This document shows, piece after piece, positions 1 through 10,695 of a stretch of 64,000 nt of DNA. The position numbers and the translations under genes are program-made. Source of the stretch: Ferrovaceae bacterium (lineage in GTDB: Bacteria; Pseudomonadota; Gammaproteobacteria; Burkholderiales; Ferrovaceae); the NCBI GenBank assembly GCA_027311025.1, contig DAICZS010000006.1, forward strand, positions 1 through 64,000, written 5' to 3'. The stretch's first letter is position 1, and each line of letters opens with the position of its first letter. A model generated the notes under the pieces. That model searched no databases. It saw only the letters and a program-made list of their open reading frames with translations, and had not been told where the DNA came from.

Positions 1-127
1 GTCAAGGCTAATTCTGCTCAGAAACACAGCTTGGAGTCTGATTATAAAGGATTATGAAACCTTCTGGTTGTGTTAAGATTTCATGATTTGATTCTTCATC
101 AATCGGCAAGCTGCTGCAGCGTAACCT
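1..127. other. intergenic region upstream of gyrA
   Basis: This short non-coding stretch leads into gyrA. I see no gene in it and no convincing -35/-10 pair. It holds a TTGAT-N5-ATCAA inverted repeat at 88-102, which has the wrong spacing for a classical FNR box, and no good Shine-Dalgarno sequence directly before the gyrA start. The upstream gene lies outside the window. Confidence 0.4.
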
Positions 128-2707
128 ATGACCCTATTCGCCAAGGAAACACTCCCCGTCAGTCTTGAAGACGAAATGCGTCGTTCCTACCTGGAATACG
201 CCATGAGCGTCATCGTGGGACGTGCCCTGCCAGACGTTCGCGATGGGCTGAAGCCCGTACACCGGCGTGTGTTGTTTGCCATGCACGAGCTTTCCAACGA
301 TTACAACAAACCTTACAAGAAGTCGGCGCGTATCGTCGGGGACGTCATCGGTAAATACCATCCCCATGGCGACACGGCAGTTTATGACGCCATCGTGCGC
401 ATGGCGCAGGATTTTTCGCTGCGTTATCCACTGGTGGACGGGCAGGGCAACTTTGGTTCGGTGGATGGCGACAATGCGGCCGCCATGCGCTACACCGAAA
501 TCCGCATGGCGCGCATCACCCACGAGCTTCTGGCGGATATCGATCGCGACACCGTGGATTTTGGCCCCAACTACGACGGCTCGGAAAAAGAGCCACTGAT
601 CCTGCCGGCCAAGTTCCCCAACCTGCTGGTCAACGGTTCATCGGGCATTGCCGTGGGCATGGCCACCAACATCCCGCCCCATAACCTGTGTGAAGTGGTG
701 GATGCCTGCCTCGCGCTGCTGGCCAATCCTGACGTCGACATCGAAGACCTGATCGCCATCATGCCGGCCCCCGATTTTCCCACGCGCGGCATCATCTATG
801 GCACGGCTTCTGTCCGCCAGGGTTACCTGACGGGTCGCGGACGGGTGCTGATGCGTTCGCGCACGCATGTGGAAGACGTGGACAAGGCAGGCGGGCGCCA
901 GGCCATCATCGTGGATGAGTTGCCCTACCAGGTCAACAAGGCCAACCTCATCATCAAGATCGCCGAGCTGATCCGTGAAAAGCGGATTGAAGGCATTTCC
1001 GACCTGCGCGATGAGTCCGACAAGTCCGGCATGCGCATCGTCATCGAATTGAAACGCGGTGAGCTGCCAGAGGCGGTACTGAACAACCTGTTCAAACAGA
1101 CGCAGCTGCAGGACTCCTTCGGCATGAACATGGTGGCGCTGGTGGACAACCAGCCGCGTCTGCTCAACCTCAAGCAGTTCCTCGAAGCCTTCCTGCGTCA
1201 CCGGCGCGAGGTCATCACCCGGCGCACCGTCTTTGACCTGGGCAAGGCGCGCGATCGGGCCCATATCCTGGAAGGCCTTGCGGTGGCCCTGTCCAATGTG
1301 GATGAAATCATTGCCCTGATCAAGGCTTCGGCCACCCGGGCCGTGGCGCGCGACGCCCTGATGGCGCAGGTGTGGGATTCGCCGCTGGTACGCGACATGT
1401 TGTCCCGTTCTCCCGAAAATGCCTCCCGTCCCGCCGGCCTGCCCGCAGAATTTGGCCTGCACCCGCAGGGGTATCGCCTGTCCGAAACCCAGGCCATCGC
1501 CATCCTTGAAATGCAGTTGCAGCGCCTCACCGGGCTGGAACAGGAGAAAATCCGCGACGAGTACCGCGAAGTCATGGAGCGCATTGCCGACCTGCTGGAC
1601 ATTCTCGCCCATCCCGAGCGGATTTCACGCATCATTGCCGAAGAGCTCACCAGCATCAAGGAAACCTTCGGCGACGCCCGTCGCAGCGAAATTGTGGTCA
1701 ACGCTGAAGACATCGACTACGAAGACCTCATCACCCCGGCCGAGATGGTGGTGACGCTGTCCCATGGCGGCTACATCAAGGCGCAGCCCGTGGGCGACTA
1801 TCGCGCCCAGCGTCGCGGCGGACGGGGCCGGCAGGCCACTGCCACCAAGGAAGACGATTTCATCGATCGCCTGTTTGTGGCCAATACCCACGATCACATC
1901 CTGTGTTTCTCCAGCCTGGGGCGCGTGTACTGGCTGCGCGTGTTCAACGTCCCGGCGGGCAGCAGCGGCAGTCGCGGCAAGCCCATCGTCAACCTCATGC
2001 AGCTGGAGGAAGGCGAAAAGATCAACGCCATCCTGCCGGTCAAGGAATTCGACGAGCAGCATTATGTGTTCATGGCCACGGCACTGGGTACGGTCAAGAA
2101 AACCCCGCTCACCGATTTCTCGCGGCCCCGCGCCGCCGGCATCATTGCCGTGGACCTCGATCCGGACGATTATCTCGTGGGAGTGGCCATCACGGATGGC
2201 AAGCACGATGTGATGCTGTTTTCTGACGAAGGCAAGGCAGTGCGTTTTGCCGAGGACGATGTGCGGCCCATGGGCCGCACGGCGCGCGGCGTGCGCGGCA
2301 TGCGCCTGCCAGAGGGGCAGCGCGTCATTGCCATGCTGGTGGCCGAAAATGAATCCCAGTCGGTGCTGACGGCCACTGAAAACGGCTTTGGCAAGCGTAC
2401 GCCCATCTCCGAGTACACCCGCCACGGTCGCGGGGGGCAGGGCATGATCGCCATCCAGACTTCGGTACGCAATGGCCGGGTGGTCAGTGCGGCGCTCGTC
2501 AATTCTGACGATGAACTGATGCTGATCACCACGGGTGGTGTATTGATCCGCACCCGCGTCCAGGAAATCCGCGAAATGAGCCGGGCCACCCAGGGCGTGA
2601 CCCTGATCTCGCTGGATGAAGGCGAAAAACTGGTCTCCCTCAGCCGCATCGACGAATCAGCCTCCGAAGCGGAACCGGTAGCCGAACCAGGCGACGCGGA
2701 GGCCTGA
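128..2707 (+). CDS. gyrA: DNA gyrase subunit A
   Basis: This is the breakage-reunion subunit of DNA gyrase, the A2B2 type II topoisomerase that introduces negative supercoils using ATP hydrolysed by GyrB. At 859 residues it has the family's usual size. The N-terminus aligns without gaps to E. coli GyrA, which puts the catalytic tyrosine at Tyr122 in [10 protein letters not shown]. The C-terminal pinwheel carries a GyrA box, QRRGGRG, at about residue 560. In the quinolone-resistance region the position of E. coli Ser83 is Thr and Asp87 is kept ([11 protein letters not shown]). serC follows after three bases, so the two are probably co-transcribed. The ATG has a weak ribosome binding site but is the only start consistent with family length. 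Confidence 0.98.
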   Translation: MTLFAKETLPVSLEDEMRRSYLEYAMSVIVGRALPDVRDGLKPVHRRVLFAMHELSNDYNKPYKKSARIVGDVIGKYHPHGDTAVYDAIVRMAQDFSLRYPLVDGQGNFGSVDGDNAAAMRYTEIRMARITHELLADIDRDTVDFGPNYDGSEKEPLILPAKFPNLLVNGSSGIAVGMATNIPPHNLCEVVDACLALLANPDVDIEDLIAIMPAPDFPTRGIIYGTASVRQGYLTGRGRVLMRSRTHVEDVDKAGGRQAIIVDELPYQVNKANLIIKIAELIREKRIEGISDLRDESDKSGMRIVIELKRGELPEAVLNNLFKQTQLQDSFGMNMVALVDNQPRLLNLKQFLEAFLRHRREVITRRTVFDLGKARDRAHILEGLAVALSNVDEIIALIKASATRAVARDALMAQVWDSPLVRDMLSRSPENASRPAGLPAEFGLHPQGYRLSETQAIAILEMQLQRLTGLEQEKIRDEYREVMERIADLLDILAHPERISRIIAEELTSIKETFGDARRSEIVVNAEDIDYEDLITPAEMVVTLSHGGYIKAQPVGDYRAQRRGGRGRQATATKEDDFIDRLFVANTHDHILCFSSLGRVYWLRVFNVPAGSSGSRGKPIVNLMQLEEGEKINAILPVKEFDEQHYVFMATALGTVKKTPLTDFSRPRAAGIIAVDLDPDDYLVGVAITDGKHDVMLFSDEGKAVRFAEDDVRPMGRTARGVRGMRLPEGQRVIAMLVAENESQSVLTATENGFGKRTPISEYTRHGRGGQGMIAIQTSVRNGRVVSAALVNSDDELMLITTGGVLIRTRVQEIREMSRATQGVTLISLDEGEKLVSLSRIDESASEAEPVAEPGDAEA

Positions 2708-2710
2708 GTC

Positions 2711-3790
2711 ATGAGGAGCTTCAATTTTTCGGCGGGGCCCGCCACGCTCCCCACGGAAGTCATTACCCAGGTGCAACAGGAACTGCCAGACTGGCGCGGC
2801 ACGGGCATGTCCGTCATGGAACTGAGCCACCGCAGCCCCGAGTTTGCCGGCATCCTCGCCGAAACCGAGCTGGATCTGCGCGAGTTGCTGGCCATCCCCG
2901 AACATTATCGGGTGGTGTTCTGCCAGGAAGGCGCCAGCGCGCACTGGGACATGATTCCCCTCAACCTGTTGCAGGGCAATACGCGCGCCGATTACATCGA
3001 AACCGGTTACTGGTCCTATCGGGCCATCGAGGAAGGGCGGCGTTATTGCAACGTCAACATCGCCGCTTCCAACCGCGTGGACCAGTACTGCGCCATTCCG
3101 GACCAAAGTGAGTGGCGCCTTGACCCCAAAGCGGCCTATGTGCATTACTGCTCCAACGAAACCATCGATGGCCTGGAGTTCTTCTGGGTGCCTGACGTGG
3201 GCAAGGTCCCTCTCGTGGTGGACATGTCCTCCCACTTCCTGTCGCGGCCCATGGATATTTCGAAATTCGGTCTTGTCTATGCCGGCGCGCAGAAGAACAT
3301 CGGTCCCGCGGGGTTGAGCCTCGCCATCATTCGTGACGACCTGCTCAAGCCTTCGGCCCCCGGTACGCCCTTTCTGATGGATTACCACAGCCAGGTGCAC
3401 GCCCACTCCATGCTCAACACCCCGCCCACCTTCACCATCTGGGTGGCCGGCCTGGTCTTCAAGTGGATCAAGCGGCAGGGGGGGCTTGCGGCCATGGAAC
3501 AGATCAACATCGAAAAATCCCGGCTGTTGTATGATTTTCTGGACAGTAGCGGGTTTTACCGCTCCCAGGTCAAGCATCAGGACCGTTCGCGCATGAATGT
3601 GCCCTTCCATTTGCGCGAGCCCTCCCTGGACGAGGTCTTCCTGAAGGAGGCTGACGCGCACGGGCTGCACCAGCTGCGGGGCCACAGGGTGGTGGGCGGA
3701 ATGCGTGCGTCCATCTACAATGCGATGTCTATGGCCGGCGTGAAAGCGCTGATCTCGTTCATGGCAGATTTCGAGCGTCGATATGGCTGA
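2711..3790 (+). CDS. serC: Phosphoserine aminotransferase
   Basis: SerC is a PLP enzyme that transaminates 3-phosphohydroxypyruvate with glutamate in serine synthesis, and the analogous intermediate in pyridoxal phosphate synthesis. The 359 residues match the family (about 360). It opens with the typical FNFSAGPATLP, and Lys195 in YAGAQKNIGP is the expected Schiff-base lysine. A GGAGG lies about nine bases before the ATG, inside the gyrA tail. The gene overlaps pheA by 8 bases, so it heads the serC-pheA-hisC-tyrA-aroA-cmk block for amino acid and shikimate-derived products. Confidence 0.97.
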   Translation: MRSFNFSAGPATLPTEVITQVQQELPDWRGTGMSVMELSHRSPEFAGILAETELDLRELLAIPEHYRVVFCQEGASAHWDMIPLNLLQGNTRADYIETGYWSYRAIEEGRRYCNVNIAASNRVDQYCAIPDQSEWRLDPKAAYVHYCSNETIDGLEFFWVPDVGKVPLVVDMSSHFLSRPMDISKFGLVYAGAQKNIGPAGLSLAIIRDDLLKPSAPGTPFLMDYHSQVHAHSMLNTPPTFTIWVAGLVFKWIKRQGGLAAMEQINIEKSRLLYDFLDSSGFYRSQVKHQDRSRMNVPFHLREPSLDEVFLKEADAHGLHQLRGHRVVGGMRASIYNAMSMAGVKALISFMADFERRYG

Positions 3791-4868
3791 TTCAAAACCT
3801 GAAGTGTCGCTGCAGTCCCTGCGTGAGCAAATCGACCAGATCGATCTGGATGTCCTGCGCCTGCTCAACGCGCGCGCAGTGGCTGCTGGTGAGATCGGCA
3901 AGCTCAAGACCGGGGTGCTCTATCGCCCCGAGCGCGAAGCCCAGGTGCTGCGCCGCGTGCGCGAGCTCAATCCCGGCCCCCTGGGGGCCGAGACGGTCAC
4001 TTTCCTGTTTCGTGAAATCATGTCGGCCTGCCTGGCTTACGAACGTCCCATCACGGTGGCCTGCCTCGGCCCTTCGGGCACTTATTCCGAGGCTGCGGCC
4101 GTGCGTCAGTTTGGACACGCCGCAAACATCCTGACCTGTACCACGCTCGATGATGTCGTGCGTGCTGCCGAAACCGGCAATGCCGATTTTGCCGTGGTGC
4201 CCGTAGAAAACTCGACCGAAGGCGCAGTCGGCCGCACGCTGGATCTGATGATCGAGACGCCACTCAAGGTCTGCGGCGAAATCCAGCTGCGCATTCGCCA
4301 TCAGTTGCTGGCAGCACCAACGCTGACGGCATTGAAGGATGTGCAGCGGGTGTTCTCCCATGGCCAGTCGCTGGGCCAGTGCCAGCACTGGCTCAATGCC
4401 TGGTTGCCCCATGCCGAACGGGTTGCGGTGGCCAGCAATGCCGAGGCCGCGCGCCTTGCCGCAGAGCAGCCGGGCTCGGCCGCCATTGCAGGCGAGCTGG
4501 CGGGCGAGCGCTACGGACTGCATGTGCTTCACGCCAACATCGAGGACGAATCCACCAACACCACGCGCTTTCTGGTACTGGGCCCCGAGCTTCCCGGGCC
4601 TTCGGGGCGCGACAAGACCTCCATGGTGCTGGCGGCACGCAACCGGCCCGGTGCCATTCATGAACTGCTCACACCGTTGGCCACTTGCGGGGTCAGCATG
4701 ACGCGGCTCGAATCGCGCCCGTCGCGGACGGCACTGTGGGAATATGTCTTCTTCGTGGACGTGGAAGGGCACCAGCAGGATCCCGCCGTGGCCACGGCCA
4801 TCCGGGCCATCGAGGAGAAGGCCCTGTTCAGCAAGATTCTCGGTTCCTACCCGGTGGCGGCCCTATGA
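3783..4868 (+). CDS. pheA: Bifunctional chorismate mutase / prephenate dehydratase (P-protein)
   Basis: The enzyme converts chorismate to prephenate and then to phenylpyruvate, committing carbon to phenylalanine. Three parts can be read: an AroQ-type chorismate mutase helix bundle (about residues 10-90), the prephenate dehydratase domain (about 95-270) with the TRF signature in STNTTRFLVLG, and a C-terminal ACT domain (about 280-355) with the ESRP motif, where phenylalanine feedback would act. Length is 361 residues, normal for the fused form. Its start lies inside serC and its stop overlaps the hisC start as ATGA, indicating translational coupling. Confidence 0.97.
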   Translation: MADSKPEVSLQSLREQIDQIDLDVLRLLNARAVAAGEIGKLKTGVLYRPEREAQVLRRVRELNPGPLGAETVTFLFREIMSACLAYERPITVACLGPSGTYSEAAAVRQFGHAANILTCTTLDDVVRAAETGNADFAVVPVENSTEGAVGRTLDLMIETPLKVCGEIQLRIRHQLLAAPTLTALKDVQRVFSHGQSLGQCQHWLNAWLPHAERVAVASNAEAARLAAEQPGSAAIAGELAGERYGLHVLHANIEDESTNTTRFLVLGPELPGPSGRDKTSMVLAARNRPGAIHELLTPLATCGVSMTRLESRPSRTALWEYVFFVDVEGHQQDPAVATAIRAIEEKALFSKILGSYPVAAL

Positions 4869-5968
4869 TGGACCTGTGCGACCTCACGCCGTCCTACATC
4901 CGGGACATTGCCCCGTACCAGCCGGGCAAACCCATTGGCGAACTGCAGCGCGAGCTGGGGCTTGGCCACATCATCAAGCTGGCCTCCAACGAAAACCCGC
5001 TGGGACCCAGCCCCAAGGCACTGGCGGCCATCGAGGCAGCCCTGCCGGAAATTGCCCTGTATCCCGATGGCAACGGTTTCGAGCTCAAGAGCGCGCTGGC
5101 TGCACGATTTTCCGTGGCGCGCGACGGCATCGTGCTGGGCAATGGTTCCAATGACGTGCTGGAACTCGTGGCCCGCGCCTTTCTGGGACGCGATACCTCG
5201 GCCATCTATTCGCAGCACGCCTTTGCCGTCTATCCCCTGGTGACGCAGGCTGTCGGGGCCCTGGGCATCACGGTGCCGGCGCATGATTTTGCCCATGATC
5301 TCGAGGCCATGATCGCGGCCATCCGCACGGATACCCGCGTGCTGTTCGTGGCCAACCCCAACAATCCCACCGGCACCCTGATACCGGGTCCGATCCTGCA
5401 TGAAGCGTTGAAGCGCGTGCCACACCATGTGTTGATCGTCCTGGATGAGGCCTACACGGAGTATCTGCAGCCCGAGCACCGCTACGATGCGGTGTCCTGG
5501 CTTGGCGAGATGCCCAACCTCCTGATCTCGCGCACCTTCTCCAAGGCCTACGGCCTGGCCGGATTGCGCGTGGGCTTTGGCCTTGCGCGTCCCGAAATCA
5601 TCGGCCTGCTCAACCGGGTACGCCAGCCTTTCAACGTCAGCAGCCTCGCTTTGGCAGCGGCTGAGGCAGCCCTGGAAGACGGCGAGTTTCTGGAACGCAC
5701 CCGTGCGCTCAATGCAGCGGGCCTGGCGCAGCTTGCCGCCGGCTTTCGTCGCTTGCGCCTGCCTTTCATCCCTTCGTTTGGCAATTTTGTGTCGGTGAAG
5801 GTGGGAGACAGTGCGCGCATCTACCAGTCCCTGTTGCGCCAGGGCATCATCGTGCGCCCCGTGGCCGCTTACCAGATGCCGCTTTACCTGCGTGTTTCGG
5901 TGGGGCTGGCAGAAGAGAACGCGGCGTTTCTTGCGGCGCTGGAGGCCAGCCTCCACGAGACGGCCTAG
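4865..5968 (+). CDS. hisC: Histidinol-phosphate aminotransferase (HisC2-type)
   Basis: This is a class I/II PLP aminotransferase of 367 residues. The PLP lysine sits in SRTFSKAYGLAG, and ASNENPLGPSPKA near the N-terminus is typical of HisC. The ORF track begins much earlier (4685), but the ATG at 4865 overlaps the pheA stop as ATGA and gives the family's usual N-terminus. Its place between pheA and tyrA suggests a HisC2 paralogue that may transaminate aromatic keto acids as well as imidazole-acetol phosphate. Substrate preference cannot be read from sequence alone. Confidence 0.93.
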   Translation: MMDLCDLTPSYIRDIAPYQPGKPIGELQRELGLGHIIKLASNENPLGPSPKALAAIEAALPEIALYPDGNGFELKSALAARFSVARDGIVLGNGSNDVLELVARAFLGRDTSAIYSQHAFAVYPLVTQAVGALGITVPAHDFAHDLEAMIAAIRTDTRVLFVANPNNPTGTLIPGPILHEALKRVPHHVLIVLDEAYTEYLQPEHRYDAVSWLGEMPNLLISRTFSKAYGLAGLRVGFGLARPEIIGLLNRVRQPFNVSSLALAAAEAALEDGEFLERTRALNAAGLAQLAAGFRRLRLPFIPSFGNFVSVKVGDSARIYQSLLRQGIIVRPVAAYQMPLYLRVSVGLAEENAAFLAALEASLHETA

Positions 5969-5971
5969 GCC

Positions 5972-6856
5972 ATGGCCGAGCTTTTTCAGAAGCATCCGCG
6001 CCGCCTTGCCGTCATCGGCGTTGGCCTGATCGGCGGTTCGTTTGCCCTTGCCCTGCGCGAGGCTGCGCGTGAAGTGCATATCGTGGGCTACGATCGCGAC
6101 GAGATCAATCTTGCTGCCGCCCGGCACATGGGGGTCGTCAACAGCACCGTGCACGATGCGGCGGCCGCGGTGCGCGACGCGGACATGGTCATGATTGCGG
6201 TGCCGGTGGGGCAGTTTGAGGGGGTTCTGCAGGAAATTGCCCCGGCCCTGAACCCCAGCGCCATCATTACCGACGTGGGCAGCACCAAGGGGTCGGTGGT
6301 GCGCGCAGCACAAACCATGCTGGGGTCGGCGTTCGAACGCTTCGTGCCGGGACACCCGATTGCCGGGGCCGAGCACAGCGGCGTGCGCGCTGCGCGTGCA
6401 GACCTGTTTCGCGACCGGTCCGTGGTGCTGACTCCGGTGGAGGGCACGCACGAACTGCCGCGCGACATCATGCGCAAGTGCTGGGAAGCCTGTGGCGCGC
6501 GCGTGGAGGAAATGACCGTGACGCGCCACGACGCCATTTTCGGGGTGGTCAGCCATCTGCCCCACCTGCTCAGTTTTGCGCTGGTGTACGACATCGCCAC
6601 CCGGGTGGATGCAGATACCTTTTTTCGTTTTGCGGCCAGCGGTTTCCGCGACTTTACCCGCATAGCCGGCAGCAGCCCCGAAATGTGGCGCGACATCGGC
6701 CTTGCCAACCGCGACGTGCTGTTGCTGGAAATAACCCGCTACCGCGAGCATCTGGAGCGCCTGAGCCAATTGCTGACCCAGCAGGACGGCGCGGCCCTGG
6801 AAGCGTTTTTCCGGGTGGCCCGCGAAGCCCGTCGCAGCTGGACTGAAACGCCCTGA
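5972..6856 (+). CDS. tyrA: Prephenate dehydrogenase
   Basis: TyrA oxidatively decarboxylates prephenate (or arogenate) in tyrosine synthesis. The 294-residue protein starts with a Rossmann dinucleotide-binding fold, VIGVGLIGGSFALALRE (about residues 12-28). It carries the HPIAG motif near residue 128 and a SHLPHL catalytic histidine region near residue 191. It is a stand-alone dehydrogenase without a chorismate mutase domain. It follows hisC by three bases and precedes aroA by eight, inside the same presumed operon. Confidence 0.95.
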   Translation: MAELFQKHPRRLAVIGVGLIGGSFALALREAAREVHIVGYDRDEINLAAARHMGVVNSTVHDAAAAVRDADMVMIAVPVGQFEGVLQEIAPALNPSAIITDVGSTKGSVVRAAQTMLGSAFERFVPGHPIAGAEHSGVRAARADLFRDRSVVLTPVEGTHELPRDIMRKCWEACGARVEEMTVTRHDAIFGVVSHLPHLLSFALVYDIATRVDADTFFRFAASGFRDFTRIAGSSPEMWRDIGLANRDVLLLEITRYREHLERLSQLLTQQDGAALEAFFRVAREARRSWTETP

Positions 6857-6864
6857 GAATTTCC

Positions 6865-8172
6865 ATGACACAAACCTATCTTGTTCGCCCCGGTGGGGCA
6901 CTGACGGGCACCGTGCGGGTGCCTGGAGACAAATCCATTTCGCATCGCGCCATCATGCTGGGTGCCATTGCCGAAGGCGTCACCGAAGTGAGCGGCTTTC
7001 TGGAGGGCGAGGATGCGCTGGCCACCATGAACGCATTTCGTGCCATGGGGGTGACCATCGATGGCCCACACCAGGGCCGGGTGACCGTACACGGCGTGGG
7101 CAAGCACGGCCTCAAGGCGCCACCCGGGCCCATCGACTGCGGCAACTCGGGAACTTCCATGCGCCTGTTGGCCGGGCTGCTGGCAGGCCAGGGTTTTGCG
7201 CTCAGCCTGACGGGCGACGACAGCTTGCGCCGGCGTCCCATGGAGCGCGTGGCGCGGGCACTGCAGGCCATGGGCGCCCAGGTGGACACCGAACCGGGCG
7301 GCCTGCCGCCCGTGCGCCTTGGCCCCGTCGGTCAGCTGCACGGCATCCATTACGATCTGCCCGTAGCCAGTGCCCAGGTCAAGTCTGCCGTGTTGCTGGC
7401 GGGCCTGTATGCAGACGGCGAAACCTCGGTGAGCGAACCTGAGCCCACCCGCGACCATACCGAGCGCATGCTGGCGGCCTTTGGCTATCCGGTGACGCGG
7501 CAGGGCAACACTGCGCGCCTGAACGGCCAGGGCACGCTGCATGCCACTCCCATTGAAGTGCCGGCCGACATCTCCTCGGCGGCCTTCTTTCTGGTGGGGG
7601 CCAGCATCGCCCCGGGGTCAGACCTCACCTTGACTGCGGTGGGCGTCAACCCCACGCGTACCGGCATCATCGACATCCTGAAGCTGATGGGTGCGGACAT
7701 CACCCTGCACAACCCACGACTTGCGGGTGGCGAGCCGGTGGCCGACATCCGGGTGCGCCATGCGCCGCTGCACGGCATTGCCGTGCCCGAATCCCTGGTG
7801 CCGCTGGCCATCGACGAATTTCCGGTGCTCTTCGTGGCAGCTGCGAATGCCAAGGGAAAAACGGTCGTGACAGGGGCGGCTGAATTGCGCGTCAAGGAAA
7901 GCGACCGCATCCAGGTCATGGCGGACGGCCTGCAGGCCCTGGGGGTGGATGCCACTCCAACGCCCGACGGCATGGTCATCAACGGGGGCCGGCCCTACCA
8001 CGGTGGCACCATTGACAGTCGGGGCGATCACCGCATCGCCATGAGTTTTGCCATGGCGGCCCTGCAGGCCACGGCCCCCATCACCATCCTCGATTGCGCC
8101 AATGTGGCCACATCCTTTCCGGGATTTGCCACACTCGCCGCTGCATCGGGCCTGTCCCTCAGCCTCGCATGA
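6865..8172 (+). CDS. aroA: 3-phosphoshikimate 1-carboxyvinyltransferase (EPSP synthase)
   Basis: AroA joins shikimate 3-phosphate and phosphoenolpyruvate to form EPSP, the sixth step of the shikimate pathway. The 435 residues are standard. GDKSISHRAIML near the N-terminus contains the substrate-binding Lys-Ser pair, and CGNSGTSMRLLAG is the PEP-binding region. The glycine of the GNSGT loop that governs glyphosate sensitivity in class I enzymes appears to be present. The stop overlaps the start of cmk as ATGA, a gene pair often kept together in proteobacteria. Confidence 0.97.
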   Translation: MTQTYLVRPGGALTGTVRVPGDKSISHRAIMLGAIAEGVTEVSGFLEGEDALATMNAFRAMGVTIDGPHQGRVTVHGVGKHGLKAPPGPIDCGNSGTSMRLLAGLLAGQGFALSLTGDDSLRRRPMERVARALQAMGAQVDTEPGGLPPVRLGPVGQLHGIHYDLPVASAQVKSAVLLAGLYADGETSVSEPEPTRDHTERMLAAFGYPVTRQGNTARLNGQGTLHATPIEVPADISSAAFFLVGASIAPGSDLTLTAVGVNPTRTGIIDILKLMGADITLHNPRLAGGEPVADIRVRHAPLHGIAVPESLVPLAIDEFPVLFVAAANAKGKTVVTGAAELRVKESDRIQVMADGLQALGVDATPTPDGMVINGGRPYHGGTIDSRGDHRIAMSFAMAALQATAPITILDCANVATSFPGFATLAAASGLSLSLA

Positions 8173-8831
8173 TTCCCGTCATCGCCATCGACGGGCCCTC
8201 CGCTTCGGGCAAGGGTACGGTTGCCGAACGGGTGGCGCGCGTTCTCGGCTTTCATTACCTGGACAGCGGGGCGCTGTATCGCCTCACGGCCCTGGCAGCC
8301 GAACGGGCCGGGCTGCCCCTGGATGGGGCCGGGGCGCTGGGCGTGCTTGCGGCAAATCTCGACGTGCGCTTTGCGGACGGAGAAATATTTCTTTCAAATC
8401 AAATTGTTACTAATGAAATCCGGTCCGAGGCCTGCAGCCGGAATGCTTCCCTGGTGGCCGCCATCCCCGAAGTACGGGCGGGGTTGCTGACGCGCCAGCG
8501 CGCCTTTCGCCAGCCGCCAGGACTCGTTGCCGACGGGCGCGACATGGGCTCGGTGGTCTTTCCTGACGCAGCCCTCAAGGTGTTTTTGACGGCTGCGCCC
8601 GGAATTCGGGCACAGCGTCGGTATAACCAGTTGATGGATAAGGGAATCCCTGCTAATATGCAAGGCCTTTTGCAGGACATTGAGGAGCGCGACGCCAGGG
8701 ATGCATCCCGGGCCGTGGCTCCCCTGCAACGCGGCGAGGCCTTGCTGCTCGACACCACGTCTTTAACCATCCAGCAAGCGGTGGATCAAGTCTTGGGCTG
8801 GTTTGCACAGGTAGCGCCCCGTTCGTCCTGA
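8169..8831 (+). CDS. cmk: Cytidylate kinase
   Basis: Cmk phosphorylates CMP and dCMP with ATP to recycle pyrimidine nucleotides. The protein is 220 residues with a P-loop at the extreme N-terminus, DGPSASGKGT, followed by YLDSGALYR and a DGRDMGSVVFP segment typical of the family. The ORF track starts at 8094, inside aroA. The ATG at 8169 overlaps the aroA stop by four bases and places the P-loop at the expected position. rpsA follows 136 bases downstream, the usual cmk-rpsA order. Confidence 0.96.
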   Translation: MIPVIAIDGPSASGKGTVAERVARVLGFHYLDSGALYRLTALAAERAGLPLDGAGALGVLAANLDVRFADGEIFLSNQIVTNEIRSEACSRNASLVAAIPEVRAGLLTRQRAFRQPPGLVADGRDMGSVVFPDAALKVFLTAAPGIRAQRRYNQLMDKGIPANMQGLLQDIEERDARDASRAVAPLQRGEALLLDTTSLTIQQAVDQVLGWFAQVAPRSS

Positions 8832-8967
8832 TTTTTTGAAGTGGCATTGACCGGCATGAAGCACACCCTGCGCGATTCAGGGCGTTCTCGCAACTCTGCC
8901 GGTGTGGTGCCCGTTTATAAACCTACCCCGTGGCGCGGCGGGCAATTGAAATGAAACAAGGTCGTCA

Positions 8968-10686
8968 ATGATGAATACAGCACAACAAACCCAGTCACCG
9001 ATGGAAAGCTTTGCCAGCCTCTTTGAAGAGAGCTTGACGCACCAGGAAATGCGTTCGGGCGAAGTGATCACTGCAGAAGTGGTCAGCATCGATGCCAACA
9101 TGGTGGTGGTCAACGCGGGCCTCAAGTCTGAAAGCCTGATCCCCATCGAAGAATTCAAGAATGATCGCGGCGAACTGGAAGTCCAGGTCGGTGACTTCGT
9201 CAAGGTCGCGATCGATGCGCTGGAAGACGGTTACGGTTCCACCAAACTGTCGCGCGAAAAAGCCAAACGCCTCGCAGCCTGGCTGGATCTGGATGACGCG
9301 CTTGCCAAAGGCACGCTGGTGCAGGGTGTGGTGAGCGGCAAGGTCAAGGGCGGCCTGACCGTCATGGTCAATGGTATCCGCGCCTTCCTGCCCGGTTCCC
9401 TTGTGGACGTGCGTCCCATCAAGGACACCACGCCCTTCGAAGGCAAGGAAATGGAGTTCAAGGTCATCAAGCTCGATCGCAAGCGCAACAACGTGGTGGT
9501 GTCGCGTCGCGCCGTGATGGAAGCTTCCCAGGGCGCTGATCGCCAGAACCTGCTGGAAAACCTCAAGGAAGGTGCCGTGGTCAAGGGCATCGTCAAGAAC
9601 ATCACCGATTACGGCGCGTTCGTGGATCTGGGTGGCATCGATGGCTTGCTGCACATCACTGACCTGGCCTGGCGTCGCGTCAAGCATCCTTCCGAAGTCC
9701 TGAACGTGGGCGATGAAGTGGAAGCCAAGGTACTCAAGTTCGACCAGGAAAAAAACCGCGTCTCCCTCGGCCTCAAGCAGTTGGGCGAAGATCCCTGGGT
9801 GGGTCTGGCACGCCGGTATCCCGAGCGCACCCGCCTGTTCGGCAAGGTCACCAACCTGACCGACTACGGCGCGTTCGTGGAAATCGAACAGGGCATCGAA
9901 GGCCTGGTGCATGTGTCGGAAATGGACTGGACCAACAAGAACGTCCATCCTTCCAAGGTGGTGCAGTTGGGCGATGAAGTCGAAGTCATGATCCTGGAAA
10001 TCGACGAAGAGCGCCGCCGCATCTCGCTGGGCATGAAGCAGTGCCGCGCCAACCCGTGGGAAGAGTTTGCCATGACCCACAACAAGAACGACCATGTGCG
10101 TGGCCAGATCAAGTCCATCACCGACTTTGGCGTGTTCATTGGCCTGCCTGGTGGCATCGACGGGCTGGTGCACCTCTCCGACCTGTCCTGGAACCAGACG
10201 GGCGAAGAGGCCGTTCACAACTACAAGAAGGGCGATGAAGTCGAAGCCCTGGTGCTGTCCATCGACGTGGAGCGTGAGCGCATTTCGCTGGGCATCAAGC
10301 AGCTCTCCGGTGACCCCTTCAGCAACTTTACGGCAAGCCATGACAAGGGTTCCCTGGTCAAGGGTGTGGTCAAGTCCGTGGATGCCAAGGGTGCCGTGAT
10401 CGACCTCGGTGACGACATCGAAGGGTATCTGCGTGCTTCCGAAGTCTCCCGCGATCGCGTGGAAGACCTGCGCACCCATCTCAACGAAGGGGATGCCGTG
10501 GAAGCCGTGGTGCTCAACATTGATCGTAAAAACCGCGGAATCAATTTGTCCATCAAGGCTCGGGATGCTGTGGAAGAAACTGCTGCCATGCAGCGGGTGG
10601 CTTCCGAAAGTCCCGCCAACGCAGGCACCACCAGTTTGGGTGCATTGCTGAAAGCCAAGCTGGGCAACCCAGGTTCCAGCAACTAA
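8968..10686 (+). CDS. rpsA: 30S ribosomal protein S1
   Basis: S1 is the mRNA-binding protein of the small ribosomal subunit, needed to recruit structured or leader-containing mRNAs. The 572 residues hold six S1 (OB-fold) repeats, seen as recurring segments such as [19 protein letters not shown] and [19 protein letters not shown]. Two adjacent ATG codons (8968 and 8971) are possible starts; AAGG lies about nine bases upstream. ihfB follows after nine bases, a conserved rpsA-ihfB pair. Confidence 0.98.
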   Translation: MMNTAQQTQSPMESFASLFEESLTHQEMRSGEVITAEVVSIDANMVVVNAGLKSESLIPIEEFKNDRGELEVQVGDFVKVAIDALEDGYGSTKLSREKAKRLAAWLDLDDALAKGTLVQGVVSGKVKGGLTVMVNGIRAFLPGSLVDVRPIKDTTPFEGKEMEFKVIKLDRKRNNVVVSRRAVMEASQGADRQNLLENLKEGAVVKGIVKNITDYGAFVDLGGIDGLLHITDLAWRRVKHPSEVLNVGDEVEAKVLKFDQEKNRVSLGLKQLGEDPWVGLARRYPERTRLFGKVTNLTDYGAFVEIEQGIEGLVHVSEMDWTNKNVHPSKVVQLGDEVEVMILEIDEERRRISLGMKQCRANPWEEFAMTHNKNDHVRGQIKSITDFGVFIGLPGGIDGLVHLSDLSWNQTGEEAVHNYKKGDEVEALVLSIDVERERISLGIKQLSGDPFSNFTASHDKGSLVKGVVKSVDAKGAVIDLGDDIEGYLRASEVSRDRVEDLRTHLNEGDAVEAVVLNIDRKNRGINLSIKARDAVEETAAMQRVASESPANAGTTSLGALLKAKLGNPGSSN

Positions 10687-10695
10687 GGGGTTTTC

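Noticed and set aside
88-102. TTGAT-N5-ATCAA inverted repeat upstream of gyrA as an FNR site
   Set aside because: FNR boxes need a 4-base spacer; here it is 5, and no suitably placed -10 follows.
4847-6901. 684-residue - strand ORF opposite hisC/tyrA
   Set aside because: Shadow of high-G+C coding sequence; it lacks family features and both + strand genes are certain.
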